Assembly (NCBI RefSeq): GCF_001294625.1
Contig: NZ_CP012677.1
Location: 1,736,001 to 1,800,000, forward strand
From: Arthrobacter alpinus
GTDB taxonomy: Bacteria; Actinomycetota; Actinomycetes; Actinomycetales; Micrococcaceae
Reading direction: 5' to 3'
Length of the DNA: 64,000 nucleotides
The notes beneath the pieces were generated by a model that worked only from the letters and a program-made list of their open reading frames with translations, ran no database searches and was not told where the DNA came from. Below, in pieces: positions 38,492-47,721 of the stretch (within the stretch, counting starts at the first letter, position 1; each line of letters starts with the position of its first letter). The position numbers and the translations under genes were made by a program.

Positions 38492-40807
38492 TCAGACCAG
38501 CTGTGCGCGGACCTCCCTGGTGGCCTGGACCAGGTTGCGCAGGGACTCCTCGGTCTCGGCGTAGCCGCGGGTCTTCAGTCCACAGTCGGGGTTGACCCAG
38601 AGCTGGCGGGCGGGGACGTGCTTGACGGCCGTGCCGAGCAACTCGGTGACCTCGGCCTGGCCGGGGACGCGGGGGCTGTGGATGTCATACACTCCCGGGC
38701 CCACGCCGCGGCCAAAACCGTGCGCTTCCAGGTCGTTGACAACATCCATGCGGGAGCGGGCGGCCTCGATGGAGGTCACATCGGCGTCCAGCCCGTCAAT
38801 GGCGTCGATGATGACACCGAACTCGGAGTAGCACAGGTGGGTGTGGATCTGGGTGCCGTCAACAGCACCGGCGGTGGCCAGACGGAAGGAGTTCACGGAC
38901 CAATCAAGGTAGGCGGCCTGGTCGGTGCGGCGCAGCGGCAGCAACTCGCGCAGGGCGGGCTCGTCGACCTGGATGATCTTGATGCCGGCAGCTTCCAGGT
39001 CCGCGATCTCATCGCGCAGGGCCAGGCCCACCTGGTTGGCGGTATCACCCAGGGGCTGGTCGTCACGGACAAAGGACCAGGCCAGGATCGTGACCGGGCC
39101 GGTCAGCATGCCCTTCATGGGCTTGTTGGTCAGCGACTGGGCATACTCGGCCCAGTCAACCGTGATGGCCTTCTCGCGGGTGACATCTCCCCACAGGATG
39201 GAAGGACGGGTGCAGCGGCTGCCGTAGGACTGGACCCAGCCGTGCACCGTGACGTCGAAGCCCTCAAGGTTCTCGGCAAAGTACTGAACCATGTCGTTGC
39301 GCTCGGGCTCGCCGTGGACCAGCACGTCAAAGCCCAGCTCTTCCTGCAGGTTCACGACGCGCTTGATCTCATCTTTCATCAGCTGCTCGTAGTCACCGTT
39401 CGTGATGACACCCTTGTTGGCGCGGGCGCGGGCGCTGCGGATCTCGCTGGTCTGCGGGAAGGAACCAATGGTGGTGGTGGGCAGTGGGGGCAGGTTCAAG
39501 GCGGTGTCCTGGGCGGCTTCGCGGACGGCAAAGGCGGAGCGGTTGAAGCTGGCCGGTGTCAGGGCGGCCAGGCGGGCGCGCACCTCGGGGCGCTGGACCC
39601 CTGCAGCCGTGGCACGGGAGGCGATGACGGCGCTGGCCTCGGCAATGGCGGCAGCGGACGACGCCGGGTCCACCAGGTGGGCGGACAGGGTCACCACTTC
39701 GGCGACCTTCTGGTCAGCGAAAGCCAACCAGCTGCGCAACTCCGTGGACAGCGTGGTCTCTTCATCGACGTCGTGCGGGACGTGCTGGGTGGAGGTGGAG
39801 GTGGAGACCGTCACGGCAACCCCGGCAGCCTTCAACGCATCGAGCTTGGCTGCGGAGACTGCCAAGTCGTTGCGCCAGATGTTGTGGCCGTCAACCACCC
39901 CGGCAACAACGGTCTTGCCTGCCAGCAGGGCCAGCTCCTGTGCTGAAGGCACGGCGCCCTTGAACGCGTCAATATGCAGGGCCTCAATGTTGGAGGCGGC
40001 CAGGGTGGGCAGCAGTTCGCTGAGCGCGCCAAAGGGCGTGGAGACCAAGATGGCGGGGCGCTCGGCGGCTGAGGTCAGGACCTCGTAGCTGCGGGCCACG
40101 GCGGCCTGGATCTCGGTCAGTGGCACGTCCTGATCGGCAACCAGGGCCGGCTCGTCCAATTGCACCCAGCTGGCGCCGGCGGCGGCCAGGAGTGCAAGCA
40201 GTTCTGCGTAAACAGGGAGGACATCCTCCAGGCGTGAGAGCGGGGAGAAGCCGGCGGGGGCGCCGTCGGAGGCCTTGCTCAGCAGCAGGTAGGTTACCGG
40301 GCCCAGCAGGTACGGGCGGGTGATGAAGCCGTTGGACTTGGCGAATTCAAACTGCTCCACGATGCGGTTGGAGGTGAGTGAGAAGTTAGTCTCCGGGCCG
40401 ATCTCCGGCACCAGGTAGTGGTAGTTGGTGTCAAACCACTTGGTCATTTCCAGCGGCTGCTGCTCTCCCGTGCCGCGGGCCAGGGTGAAGTAGGCGTTGA
40501 TGTCCAGTTCGCCGGCAGCGTTGCGAAGGTCCCCAAAACGGGCGGGGACGGCACCGATGTGGGTCGTGGCGTCCAGAACCTGGTCGTAGTAGGAGAACGT
40601 ACCAGGGATCGCGGCGGCCTCGTTCAGGCCCAGGTCCGAGAGGCGGCGGGCGGCGACGAGCTGGATTTCCTTGGCGGCTGTGTCCAGGGCGGCCTCGTCG
40701 ATCTTGCCGGCCCAGAACGCCTCAATGGCTTTCTTCAATTCACGACGGCGGCCGATGCGCGGGTAGCCAAGCAGGGAGGCGGAGGGGAAAACGGGGGTGT
40801 TCGACAT
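38492..40807 (-). CDS. metE: Cobalamin-independent methionine synthase
   Basis: 771 residues. The C-terminal zinc site is clear: His-x-Cys in THLCYSEFG and the later Cys in NPDCGLKTRGY, with an upstream Glu. The N-terminal half (about residues 1-370) is the second folate-binding barrel; the LGYPRIGRRRELKKAIE start is standard. It transfers a methyl from 5-methyltetrahydropteroyltriglutamate to homocysteine. It follows metF on the same strand after 59 bases, giving the local supply of methyl donor and methionine in one transcript. Confidence 0.97.
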   Translation of the reverse strand: MSNTPVFPSASLLGYPRIGRRRELKKAIEAFWAGKIDEAALDTAAKEIQLVAARRLSDLGLNEAAAIPGTFSYYDQVLDATTHIGAVPARFGDLRNAAGELDINAYFTLARGTGEQQPLEMTKWFDTNYHYLVPEIGPETNFSLTSNRIVEQFEFAKSNGFITRPYLLGPVTYLLLSKASDGAPAGFSPLSRLEDVLPVYAELLALLAAAGASWVQLDEPALVADQDVPLTEIQAAVARSYEVLTSAAERPAILVSTPFGALSELLPTLAASNIEALHIDAFKGAVPSAQELALLAGKTVVAGVVDGHNIWRNDLAVSAAKLDALKAAGVAVTVSTSTSTQHVPHDVDEETTLSTELRSWLAFADQKVAEVVTLSAHLVDPASSAAAIAEASAVIASRATAAGVQRPEVRARLAALTPASFNRSAFAVREAAQDTALNLPPLPTTTIGSFPQTSEIRSARARANKGVITNGDYEQLMKDEIKRVVNLQEELGFDVLVHGEPERNDMVQYFAENLEGFDVTVHGWVQSYGSRCTRPSILWGDVTREKAITVDWAEYAQSLTNKPMKGMLTGPVTILAWSFVRDDQPLGDTANQVGLALRDEIADLEAAGIKIIQVDEPALRELLPLRRTDQAAYLDWSVNSFRLATAGAVDGTQIHTHLCYSEFGVIIDAIDGLDADVTSIEAARSRMDVVNDLEAHGFGRGVGPGVYDIHSPRVPGQAEVTELLGTAVKHVPARQLWVNPDCGLKTRGYAETEESLRNLVQATREVRAQLV

Positions 40808-40866
40808 GGGAAGATCCTTTGCGGTGATTGTGGTGTGATGTCTACAGCAGGTGCCGGAGTAAAAAC

Positions 40867-41838
40867 TCAGGCCTGCACAAGTTGTGCGCCGGCGCCGAGC
40901 CGGCGGCCCACGAGGGGCCGTCCTGGGCGGAGCAGTTGGAGCTTGTCCAGCACGTCCAGGGCGGCGGCGTGCTCGTTGAAGGTGTACAGGTGGATGCCGG
41001 GGGCTCCGGCGTCGAGTGCGTCCCGGGCCAGGTCAACGGTGGCAGCAACGCCGATGCGGCGGCTCTCCGCGGCGTTGTCCGCGCGTCCCAGCGCATCCAG
41101 CAGCGAGTCCGACGGCGCGACGCCGGTCAGGTCGCCCAGGCGCTGGACGCGGCGCAGGCTCGTCAGGGGCATGACGCCGGGGATGATCGGGATGCTGACC
41201 CCGGCCCGTCGTGCCCGTGTCACCAGGTCCTTGTATTGGGAGGCGTGGAAGAACACCTGGGTGATGGCAAAGTCTGCGCCGGAACGCTGCTTGGCCAGCA
41301 ACACCTCGACGTCATGTTCGACGCTGGGAGATTCCGGATGCCTGGTGGGGTAGGCGGCAACACCGATGGCCACCTTGCCAGCGCACAGCAGTGCTGACCG
41401 GCGCTGCTCAACCCGACGGATGAGCTCAATCAGGTCCTGGGCATACTCCAGCTTGCCGGCGCGCGGTTCGGCTGGGGCGTTCTTCGGCAGGTCCCCGCGT
41501 AGCGCCAGAATGCCGCGCACCCCGTGGTCCAGGAGCTCGGAGATGACCTCGGCCAGCTCATCGGCGGTACTTCCCACACACGTCAGGTGCGCCAGGGGGC
41601 GCAGCGAGGTTTCCGTGAGGATACGGTTCAAGAGATCCATCGCGGTGTCGCGGTTGCTGCCGTTGGCACCATAGGTGACTGCCACGTAGTCGGGGTTGGT
41701 GCATTCAAGCTCCCCAATGGTGTCCCACAGCGATGCCGCGGCGGCTTCATTGCGGGGCGGGAATAGCTCATAGGACAGGGCGATCGGCGCGCCGGCGCCG
41801 CTGGAAGGTGTCGCCTGTATAAGGCTGGGAGGGGACAT
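40867..41838 (-). CDS. metF: 5,10-methylenetetrahydrofolate reductase
   Basis: 323 residues. FAD-binding (beta/alpha)8 barrel: SYELFPPRNEA at the start, VAVTYGANGS, LTCVGST, LALRGDLP, FFHASQY and PGVMPL. The frame is open to 41985, but ATG at 41838 (MSPPSLIQ) has AAGGA seven bases before it. Provides 5-methyl-THF for MetE. Normal length is about 300, so the rejected 49 N-terminal codons would be excess. The metF leader upstream contains several inverted repeats. Confidence 0.95.
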   Translation of the reverse strand: MSPPSLIQATPSSGAGAPIALSYELFPPRNEAAAASLWDTIGELECTNPDYVAVTYGANGSNRDTAMDLLNRILTETSLRPLAHLTCVGSTADELAEVISELLDHGVRGILALRGDLPKNAPAEPRAGKLEYAQDLIELIRRVEQRRSALLCAGKVAIGVAAYPTRHPESPSVEHDVEVLLAKQRSGADFAITQVFFHASQYKDLVTRARRAGVSIPIIPGVMPLTSLRRVQRLGDLTGVAPSDSLLDALGRADNAAESRRIGVAATVDLARDALDAGAPGIHLYTFNEHAAALDVLDKLQLLRPGRPLVGRRLGAGAQLVQA

Positions 41839-42060
41839 TTGCTGATCCTTGACGATGGGTTGCCCTGCTGCCCCAACGGCGTCTAGAACACCCTTGGCAC
41901 GCACAGCAAATTTTCTGGAGGTGGGGGCGGCACCGCCCGAAGGAACCATGGAAAAACGGTTCGTTGGGACGCGCTCCGCCAGCAAATGTCAGGCCCACAT
42001 GGGGGCACCCACACCCTTGCAAGGCAAGAGTCGCTGACACACGTTGAAGATCTAACGTGG
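41839..42060 (-). promoter_or_regulatory. metFE leader with three nested/adjacent hairpins
   Basis: On the minus strand, bases 42060 to 41987 can fold as follows. A 6-bp palindromic stem CACGTT/AACGTG with an 8-base loop at 42040-42059. An outer 6-bp helix TGTCAG/CTGACA at 41987-42039 spanning 53 bases. Inside it a 5-bp hairpin CTTGC-CTT-GCAAG (42016-42028) and a GGGTG/GCCCCC stretch. A structured RNA (methionine/SAM-type control) or an operator would both fit; I do not recognise a described riboswitch (no cobalamin box, no SAM-I core). Bases 42061-42197 appear to hold only a promoter. Confidence 0.4.
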
Positions 42061-42197
42061 TTATGACACTACGCGCACAAGTTCCCGTGGCGCAAAATCA
42101 GAACAGAATTACTACGCCATTTTACGCAATATGACCGCCGATTTGAACTGTGCGTCGATTCAATGCCGGTGCCGTGCCGAATTAGTCACTGATACAG

Positions 42198-42944
42198 CTA
42201 CCAGGGCTTGTCATAAGCCTTCGGGGAATCCTGCGCATAATCCTGCTTGAGTTGCTGGCTTTTGGCGCGTTCCTTCTGTGCGTCGGTGCCTTGGTTCTTA
42301 AGTTGGTCCATCTTTTCTTGGGCCGGGGCAGGGGCGTCCGCGGAATCCTGCGGCGCACCCTCCTGGCCGTCCGCTTCTGCGGGGTCTGCGGGCTGCTCTT
42401 GCTTGTGCCCCAGTCTTTCTCCGGCAGCCTTGAGCTTGTCCCCTTCCCCCTCACCGTTGCCCTCACCTTGGGGCGTAAAACAGCCCTGGGGTGCGTCGCT
42501 GACCACTGCGCTGCCCTCCTGATAAAACGCCAGGGCCGACGCCGGGTCCCCGGCTTCTGCCCTGGCGTCACCGAGCTTCTCCAAGCTGAGCACCAAGTTC
42601 ACCCTCACCTTGCAGGATTCAGCAGCCGGCGCCAGCACCAAGGCTGCAGCAAAACTGCTCCGGGCTTGTGCAAAGTCGCCCTTGAGGACGTAACCGTCAC
42701 CGAGCGCAAAGGGTGCCTTATAGCGTTCCACGAGGTTCAGCGTGCCCAGGCCGTGGGCTGCCCGGAGCGTGCCGTCACCCTGGTTGGCGGCAAAGGAGGT
42801 GGCGCTCTGCCCGGCCAAGAGCGGCAGGCTCAGCAGCTTCACCGCCAGCAGCACGGCAAGTAACATAACAGGCCCGGACCAAAGGAGCAGGCGTCGGCGC
42901 TTCTTGTGCAGTGCCGTCACGGTCTTCCCACCCTCTGCCATCAC
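42198..42944 (-). CDS. Membrane-anchored TPR-like protein of the MoxR/VWA operon
   Basis: 248 residues: a basic N-terminus (ALHKKRRRLLLWSG), one transmembrane helix (VMLLAVLLAVKLLSLPLLAG), a tetratricopeptide-like segment (FALGDGYVLKGDFAQARSSFAAALVLAP to SLEKLGDARAEAGDPASALAFYQEG) and a long acidic/Gln/Lys tail. BatE-like TPR proteins are common partners in MoxR operons. Overlaps the upstream VWA gene by 4 bases, so it is the last gene of the operon. Family assignment tentative. Confidence 0.7.
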   Translation of the reverse strand: MMAEGGKTVTALHKKRRRLLLWSGPVMLLAVLLAVKLLSLPLLAGQSATSFAANQGDGTLRAAHGLGTLNLVERYKAPFALGDGYVLKGDFAQARSSFAAALVLAPAAESCKVRVNLVLSLEKLGDARAEAGDPASALAFYQEGSAVVSDAPQGCFTPQGEGNGEGEGDKLKAAGERLGHKQEQPADPAEADGQEGAPQDSADAPAPAQEKMDQLKNQGTDAQKERAKSQQLKQDYAQDSPKAYDKPW

Positions 42945-43987
42945 GGCTGTCCCGGTTTGCGGCGGAGTTCACTGTAGGCCCGCCCGTAGATCACAAGTTC
43001 CCACAGGGCCATGCCAAACGCGGCCGCGGCGAACACCCAGTACCCTTCCAACCTACCGGCGCCTGCCTTGTCTCCCGCTGCGCCGTCAATGGTCGTCGCC
43101 GCCCGCGGGGAAGCGTCCTTCATGACAGCTGAGAGGTCTGAGGCATTTTCCCGGTGAAGGTAGGGCACGCCCAGTTGCGTGGCAATGGCCTGCAAGGACA
43201 CTTCATCCAGAACAGATACGGCCGGGCGGTAGATGTCAGTGGATTTATCCATGATGTAGGGTCCTGGCCGTTCGGGATCGAACCCGTTTTCACGCATCTT
43301 ACCGCCTGTGGCTGTGCCGTATCCAAGGACGGCTCCGCCATCGATGAGCCCGGTTCCAGCGGCAAAGGGTTCAGGCACCTGGGCCGAGGTTTGTTCGCCG
43401 TCACCGAGGTAGAACACCAGGCGTGGACGTTCCGGGTGGGTTTTTTCCGCAGCCGCCAATCGGGCCGCGAGTTCCCCTTTTGCGCTGCTGACACTGCTGC
43501 CCTTGGACGCGTACACCGAACGGGCGGACAAGACCGCCGTCATGGTGCGTAAGGCTGTGGCGTCCGTTGTGAGCGGAAGCACCGTCTTGGCCACATTGTC
43601 GAAGGAGATCAGGGAAAAACGGGCTCCTGCCAGTTCGGCGCCAATGGCGTTGATGTCACTTTTCATCCCGGTAATGCGTGTCTGGTTTCCGTCGTAGTCC
43701 TCCGCCGCGGAACTTGGTGAGGTGTCAACAACAAAGAACACATTCAGTTCCGTCGTGGTCACGGGGTCATTCCCACCCACCACTGACGGCCGTGCCGCGG
43801 CAATGACCACCAGCAGGACTAGGGCGGCAAAACGCCAGCGGGCAGTGCGGGCGGCCGCAGAGACAGTGCCCGTCTTCACCGTTCCCCTCAGTACAGTTCC
43901 CCTCAGTACAAGGACGACGGCGGCGCCCAGCAGCAGTGCTGCCAGCGGCCAAAAGATCCACGCAGGGAGGATGGGGAGGAAGCTCAT
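42941..43987 (-). CDS. VWA domain protein (BatB-like)
   Basis: 348 residues. Two N-terminal membrane helices (IFWPLAALLLGAAVVLVLRG, FAALVLLVVIAAARP), the MIDAS Asp-x-Ser-x-Ser as VDTSPSS, and a C-terminal helix (YWVFAAAAFGMALWELVIYG). These von Willebrand A proteins sit in the membrane and are thought to scaffold complexes assembled by MoxR AAA+ ATPases. It overlaps neighbouring genes by 4 bases on both sides. Confidence 0.82.
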   Translation of the reverse strand: MSFLPILPAWIFWPLAALLLGAAVVLVLRGTVLRGTVKTGTVSAAARTARWRFAALVLLVVIAAARPSVVGGNDPVTTTELNVFFVVDTSPSSAAEDYDGNQTRITGMKSDINAIGAELAGARFSLISFDNVAKTVLPLTTDATALRTMTAVLSARSVYASKGSSVSSAKGELAARLAAAEKTHPERPRLVFYLGDGEQTSAQVPEPFAAGTGLIDGGAVLGYGTATGGKMRENGFDPERPGPYIMDKSTDIYRPAVSVLDEVSLQAIATQLGVPYLHRENASDLSAVMKDASPRAATTIDGAAGDKAGAGRLEGYWVFAAAAFGMALWELVIYGRAYSELRRKPGQP

Positions 43988-44967
43988 TGGCGCACCTTCC
44001 CCAGCGCCGCGCCCAGGCCAAGGAGTGCCAGCAAGGCCACACCCAGCGGCACGGCCGGCTGGTCGGCCAGTGACTTGACCGGTGCACCTTTCAGTTTGGC
44101 CGCCTCAGTGGCTTGCACCTTTTGCACTATCGAAGGCACCGCTGCGCCGGAGTCCAAGGCGTAGTAGAGCCCTCCGGTGGTGGTGGCCGCGTTCTTCAGT
44201 TCCAGGGCCTCATCCATTGGGTACTGTTGGCTTCCATAGTCGTTGGGGTTCAGCGCATACACGCGTACCTGTGCGTTCTTGGCGAGCGTGGTTGCTTCGG
44301 ATAATTTGAAGATCGGTTTTCCGGCCAACATGTTATCTGTTGCAAAAATGATGGAACGGGAGCGTTTTGTGGCGCCCTCGTCGGTGAAGCCGTTGACGCA
44401 GCTGAGCAGGCCGTCACCGATGAGCGAGGATCCGGTGGCCTCGTAGGTGCCGTCAAAGAAGCTAAAATCACCGCCCATGTGGCCCATGGCCTCTTTGGCG
44501 ATCGTCAACTGCTCCGCCACAAATTCGTAGTCGTCCGTGAGCGGGAAAACCTGCACGGCACTGGAGTCAAAAATTGTCAGGCCAATCCGTTCGCCTTTGA
44601 ACGCGGTCACCATCTGGGCAAACACACCAACAATTGCCTCGTCCGTGTCGATCATGGACCCTGAGACGTCCAGGCAGAGCATGATGTCTCGGTTGAGGTG
44701 TTCTGGAATGCTGGTGCTTTCCTTCACTGGACGGGATGCTGCCAGCAGCAAGGACGCCGCCAGTACCAGCACACTGATCACAGCGACGGCCAGCCAACGC
44801 TTTTGCCGTGCCATGGCCTTTTGGTAGGACGGCAACGCCGTCAACCTGTCGGCGTGGGCAACAAAGGTTTGGGGTGCCGGCCGGCCCGGGCGGCGCCAGA
44901 TCCACACCAGGACCGCAACAATGGCAGCAGCCCCCACCAGCAGCATCCACCAGTATTTCAATGCCAT
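43984..44967 (-). CDS. VWA domain protein (BatA-like)
   Basis: 327 residues. MIDAS CLDVSGSM at about residue 95, with the later Thr/Asp (FDSSAVQVFPLTDDYEF; IIFATDNMLAG). An N-terminal transmembrane helix (WWMLLVGAAAIVAVLVWIW), a second at LAVAVISVLVLAASLLLAA, and a C-terminal one (GVALLALLGLGAAL). Same role as the neighbouring VWA gene; the tandem VWA pair is the BatA-BatB arrangement. Confidence 0.85.
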   Translation of the reverse strand: MALKYWWMLLVGAAAIVAVLVWIWRRPGRPAPQTFVAHADRLTALPSYQKAMARQKRWLAVAVISVLVLAASLLLAASRPVKESTSIPEHLNRDIMLCLDVSGSMIDTDEAIVGVFAQMVTAFKGERIGLTIFDSSAVQVFPLTDDYEFVAEQLTIAKEAMGHMGGDFSFFDGTYEATGSSLIGDGLLSCVNGFTDEGATKRSRSIIFATDNMLAGKPIFKLSEATTLAKNAQVRVYALNPNDYGSQQYPMDEALELKNAATTTGGLYYALDSGAAVPSIVQKVQATEAAKLKGAPVKSLADQPAVPLGVALLALLGLGAALGKVRQ

Positions 44968-45479
44968 GAGCGCACCACGTTTCGTGCCACGTCAGCGGAG
45001 ACCGCAAGGGGCTGGTCCGCGTGGGAGTGGTTGTCGGCAAACTCTGCCGGATAGAAGCTGGCGACGGCGTCGGCCAGCAAGGGGAATTGCCGTTCACGTA
45101 GCTCGCCAAGTGTCATGCGCTGGGCCCGCACCCCCGTCATTTCATGGGCAAAGGAGCGCACGGCCGCGCTGAGCTCGAGGTGTGCGGCCCGCCCGCTCAG
45201 CCCTTCGGCGTCGTACCGGTGCTGCACTTGCGATATCAACGCCAGGTATTTTGCACGCACTGTGTCAGGGTTACGGGGGGCCACGAACCCAGGGACGTCG
45301 GCATGATTTCCTGGGCGCGTGGACAAGAACACCCACCCCACCCAGCCAAGGCAGAGAATCACCAGGGCAGCACCCAGCAGTGGCCACACGATGGAGTAAC
45401 CCTCGGGAGCAAAGAATTCGCCCTGCGGCAGGAGGGCTGGTGCCAGGGAGACTGGCGCCCGCAGGGTTTCAGTGAGCAC
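44958..45479 (-). CDS. Single-span membrane protein of the MoxR operon (DUF4381-like)
   Basis: 173 residues with an N-terminal membrane helix (WPLLGAALVILCLGWVGWVFL) and a soluble helical C-terminus (RAKYLALISQVQHRYDAEGLSGRAAHLELSAAVRSFAHEMTG). Its size and place between the DUF58 and VWA genes match the DUF4381/BatD-linked proteins. Overlaps both flanking genes by about 10 bases, suggesting coupled translation. Confidence 0.7.
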   Translation of the reverse strand: MLTETLRAPVSLAPALLPQGEFFAPEGYSIVWPLLGAALVILCLGWVGWVFLSTRPGNHADVPGFVAPRNPDTVRAKYLALISQVQHRYDAEGLSGRAAHLELSAAVRSFAHEMTGVRAQRMTLGELRERQFPLLADAVASFYPAEFADNHSHADQPLAVSADVARNVVRSWH

Positions 45480-46350
45480 GGCGGTGCCTTTCCAGCAGGG
45501 AAAAGACTCTGCCCACCACCTGGTCGGTGTGCCCCATCCCGGCCATGGCTATGCCGTTGGTCTGCAAAATCTGTGACAGTGCCCTCGCCCTCGCGGCCGT
45601 GGCCGCGTCGTAGTCGCGGGCAAGCTCGGGATCTTTGGCTAGCAGAGTCAGTACGGTGCCCATCCCAGCCACGTCCTGGACCGTACCGCCGGGTGCCCGC
45701 TCACCGGCAAGCTGGGCGTCGTCGATTTGAACCCACAGGATCTCATGCTGGGCGGCCAGGCGGCGCAGCACCTTGGCACAGCTCTCCTGGACCTCCAGCT
45801 CATCGGCGATGACCACCAGCAGCATGCGCCGCTTGTAGTGGGCGGCGGCGTACTCCAGGGTCGCTGCCAGATCGCTTGGCCCCGACGCCAGCGACACGTC
45901 ATCCACGATCCGCAGGAGCCGTTCAAGGTGACTTTCGGTGCCCTTGGCGGGGATCGCCACCTGGGCGTGGGCGTCACCGTGCACCAGGGCCACGGAGTCG
46001 CCGTGGCCCAGCGCCAGGGCGCCGATGACGCCCATGACCATGACGGCGATGTTTTTCTTGACCTCCCCGCCTTGGGCCACCGCCGCCATGTTCCGCCCCG
46101 TGTCGGCCACAAAGAGGACTTGCTGGCGGCGCGTGGCCACATAGCGTTTGACCAGGGGCACCCCCACGCGGGCCGTGGCCTTCCAGTCGATGTCACGGAC
46201 TTCATCGCCCGGGACGTAGGCCCTCAGGTCGTCAAAGTCCAGGCTGCGGCCGCGAAACACGGAGGCGTATTCGCCACTGAGCATGCCGCGGGCTTTGCGG
46301 TGGGCGAAGATATACATCTTCGACTTCACCGCCTGAAGAAGGGAGGTCAC
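45469..46350 (-). CDS. DUF58 domain protein
   Basis: 293 residues from GTG 46350 (VTSLLQAVKSK). The DUF58 signature FRGRSLDFDDLRAYVPGDEVRDIDWKATAR is complete, followed by a VWA-like fold (VLFVADTGRNM) common in the family. DUF58 proteins are encoded beside MoxR ATPases and VWA proteins; their action is unknown. Longer upstream starts would overlap moxR in another frame and are rejected. Shine-Dalgarno AGGAAATCC precedes the GTG. Confidence 0.87.
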   Translation of the reverse strand: MTSLLQAVKSKMYIFAHRKARGMLSGEYASVFRGRSLDFDDLRAYVPGDEVRDIDWKATARVGVPLVKRYVATRRQQVLFVADTGRNMAAVAQGGEVKKNIAVMVMGVIGALALGHGDSVALVHGDAHAQVAIPAKGTESHLERLLRIVDDVSLASGPSDLAATLEYAAAHYKRRMLLVVIADELEVQESCAKVLRRLAAQHEILWVQIDDAQLAGERAPGGTVQDVAGMGTVLTLLAKDPELARDYDAATAARARALSQILQTNGIAMAGMGHTDQVVGRVFSLLERHRRAH

Positions 46351-46357
46351 GGATTTC

Positions 46358-47365
46358 CTACGGTGTCTGGACGGAGCCGACGATGGCCTCGATGATGGTT
46401 TCCACGGCAATGCCTTGGGCAACTGCCTCGAAGCCGAGGATGATGCGGTGGCGCAGGACCCGGACCGCCAGGGCTTTGACATCTTCGGGGATGACGTGGT
46501 CTCGGCCAGCCAGTAACGCCATGGCACGGGCCGCCTGGGAGAATGCGATGCTGGCGCGGGGGCTGGCACCAAATTCGATCAAGGCCGCAAGTGCCGGGTC
46601 AATATACTTTTCGGCGTGCCGTGTGACGTAGACCAGGCCCACCATATATTGCACTAGGGCAGGGTCAAGGTAAACGTTTTTGACGGTGCGCTGGATCATG
46701 CGCACCTCGTCCAGGCTGGCCACGGCGGTGGGCGTCGCCTCGGCGGAATAAATACCGGCGTCGATGCGGTGGATCATCTCCGCTTCCTCCACGGGGCTGG
46801 GATAGTCCAGGACGTCCTTGAGCATGAACCTGTCCATCTGCGCCTCAGGCAACTGGTAGGTGCCTTCTTGCTCAATGGGGTTTTGGGTGGCCAGCACCAG
46901 AAAGGGTGAGGGAAGTGCATAGTTTTGGCCGCCAATGGTGGTTTGGCGTTCCTGCATCGCTTCTAACATCGCCGACTGGGTCTTGGCGCTGGAACGGTTG
47001 ATCTCATCCAACAAGACGATGTTGGCGTGCACCGGCCCCAGCTGTGTGACAAAGGTGCCTTGGGCGGCGTCGTAAATCTGGGTCCCCACAATGTCGCTGG
47101 GCAGCAGGTCCGGTGTGCACTGGATCCTGTGAAAAACGGCACTGATGGAATCGGCAAGGGTTTGTGCCGCCGTCGTCTTGGCCAGGCCGGGAACCGATTC
47201 GAGCAGGACGTGCCCGCCGGTCATCAACGAGATCAACAGCGTTTCCCGCAACCGGGCCTGGCCCACAACTTTTGCCGCGAAACTGGCCGAGACGGCGCCA
47301 ACAACTTGTTGCACCCGCACCAGCTCACCGGGCTCGATGCGGGCGGACGTACTCGTTTGCAACAA
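46358..47365 (-). CDS. MoxR family AAA+ ATPase
   Basis: 335 residues. Walker A as ESVPGLAKT (glycine replaced by Ser-Val, as usual in MoxR), Walker B NIVLLDEINR, sensor region LATQNPIEQEGTYQLPEAQMDRFM, and a C-terminal sensor-2/lid domain (FSQAARAMALLAGRDHVIPEDV). MoxR ATPases work as chaperones for metal or surface-exposed VWA complexes. It heads the moxR-DUF58-DUF4381-VWA-VWA-TPR operon on the minus strand. The TTG start has AAAGG about eight bases upstream. Confidence 0.9.
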   Translation of the reverse strand: MLQTSTSARIEPGELVRVQQVVGAVSASFAAKVVGQARLRETLLISLMTGGHVLLESVPGLAKTTAAQTLADSISAVFHRIQCTPDLLPSDIVGTQIYDAAQGTFVTQLGPVHANIVLLDEINRSSAKTQSAMLEAMQERQTTIGGQNYALPSPFLVLATQNPIEQEGTYQLPEAQMDRFMLKDVLDYPSPVEEAEMIHRIDAGIYSAEATPTAVASLDEVRMIQRTVKNVYLDPALVQYMVGLVYVTRHAEKYIDPALAALIEFGASPRASIAFSQAARAMALLAGRDHVIPEDVKALAVRVLRHRIILGFEAVAQGIAVETIIEAIVGSVQTP

Positions 47366-47508
47366 AGCGGAAGCCTTTCCTGGTTCAACAAAAATGTGGG
47401 TCGCCAGACCCTACACCCCAGTCCACCTGTTCCGCGCCCGGCCCGCAATGGGGAGAACTTCCCATCGCGCCCTGTCCACACCACCGTGGTGCGGACTAGG
47501 GTGTGAGC

Positions 47509-47706
47509 ATGAACCAGTTACCAGAGTCATACGCGCATTATCTGCAGGACAGGGACGACGCCTTCATCGACACCGTCCGGCCCGTTCTGCAGCAGTCCGT
47601 GGCCGACATGAACTTCGGCGTGCGAGTGGTCCTGCTGCCGCATGGTGTGCAGGCGCGCCTGGATGAGAGCATCCCCTACGGTCAAGTAGTGGAGAGCGTG
47701 GATTAA
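47509..47706 (+). CDS. Small hypothetical protein
   Basis: 65 residues (MNQLPESYAHYLQDRDDAFIDT... to GQVVESVD), starting at ATG 47509 with TAGGG eight bases upstream; an in-frame GTG at 47503 also exists. The DNA composition and amino-acid distribution look coding. It is alone between the divergent moxR operon and the convergent ROK gene. Function unknown; no signal peptide or membrane segment. Confidence 0.6.
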   Translation: MNQLPESYAHYLQDRDDAFIDTVRPVLQQSVADMNFGVRVVLLPHGVQARLDESIPYGQVVESVD

Positions 47707-47721
47707 GCAGGAGGGAGCGGG

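Noticed and set aside
42061..42197. Possible riboswitch beyond the metF leader
   Set aside because: Only AT-rich promoter-like sequence; no conserved element recognised.
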